In this document: positions 6,106 through 6,192 of the stretch, one piece after another | Layout of the letters: the number at the start of each line of letters is the position of its first letter | Numbering within the stretch: the stretch's first letter is position 1 | NCBI GenBank assembly: GCA_905193485.1 | Contig: CAJJOX010000140.1 | Span: 1-6,192 of the forward strand | Length of the DNA: 6,192 nucleotides | DNA from: an uncultured Porphyromonadaceae bacterium | GTDB lineage: Bacteria > Bacteroidota > Bacteroidia > Bacteroidales > Muribaculaceae | Reading direction: 5' to 3' | Made by a program: the position numbers and the translations under genes | Notes under the pieces: generated by a model | The model's input: only the letters and a program-made list of their open reading frames with translations | Databases searched by the model: none | Told to the model about the DNA's origin: nothing

Positions 6106-6192
6106 ATGAAAGCAAAAACCTTATTGCTCATCCTTTTGACCGCCATCTCTCTTTCGGTCACAAGTTGCGTCAGCAAAAAGAAATATGCTGAA
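6106..6192 (+). CDS. Lipoprotein N-terminus, probably OmpA-family (3' end outside window)
   Basis: The first 29 codons of a gene that continues past the window. The start (MKAK) is followed by a hydrophobic stretch rich in Leu, Ile and Ser and a lipobox VTSC with Cys21, so this is a signal-peptidase-II substrate. The mature start CVSKKKYAE resembles the beginning of the coiled-coil segment in Bacteroidetes OmpA/Pal-type lipoproteins, which often begin CVSKKKY. That assignment is inference from nine residues. The lipoprotein call itself is solid. The ATG is preceded by an AT-rich leader with the 18-bp tandem repeat, and the gene may be its own transcription unit. Confidence 0.7.
   Translation, partial: MKAKTLLLILLTAISLSVTSCVSKKKYAE

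Overview
The window is a plus-strand stretch of chromosome from a member of the Bacteroidota, most likely order Bacteroidales and plausibly Muribaculaceae-like. The phylum call rests on three things: promoter boxes of the Bacteroidetes type (TTTG, about 20 bp, TAnnTTTG), A-rich leaders without clear Shine-Dalgarno sequences, and a gene set typical of Bacteroidales. That set is tandem OmpA-family porins, an NrnA-type DHH phosphoesterase, a DUF4827-like lipoprotein, a phosphoglucosamine mutase opening MTLIKSISGIRG, and a YkfC-like NlpC/P60 protein. The family-level placement is a guess.

Layout. Positions 1-296 are the 3' end of one OmpA-family gene, closed by a strong hairpin terminator (314-342). 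A near-consensus promoter (409-440) drives a complete second OmpA-family gene (501-1673), whose C-terminal domain is an ungapped, about 92% identical copy of the first. A second long hairpin (1708-1743) ends that unit. A TAnnTTTG box lying only 5 bp before the ATG starts a likely operon: nrnA-like (1888-2946), a DUF4827-like lipoprotein (2967-3545), glmM-like (3611-4999) and an SH3b/NlpC-P60 peptidase (5062-6021). Gaps between these genes are 20, 65 and 62 bp, with no terminator seen. After an AT-rich spacer holding a perfect 18-bp tandem repeat (6039-6075), a lipoprotein gene begins at 6106 and runs off the window. Its start resembles OmpA-family lipoproteins.

How the genes fit together. Most of the window concerns the cell envelope. 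The two OmpA-type proteins would tie the outer membrane to peptidoglycan, the mutase would supply glucosamine-1-phosphate for UDP-GlcNAc, and the NlpC/P60 enzyme would cut peptidoglycan stem peptides. The NrnA-like enzyme (nanoRNA and pAp turnover) is a housekeeping neighbour. This is core chromosome: there is no mobile element, CRISPR array, RNA gene or defence cassette. No gap between genes exceeds 300 bases; the longest are 297-500 and 1674-1887, both described through their terminators and promoters.

I found no clear undescribed system. The points most worth a second look are the mosaic divergence between the OmpA copies, the near-leaderless promoter of nrnA, the uncharacterised lipoprotein between nrnA and glmM, and the 18-bp tandem repeat.
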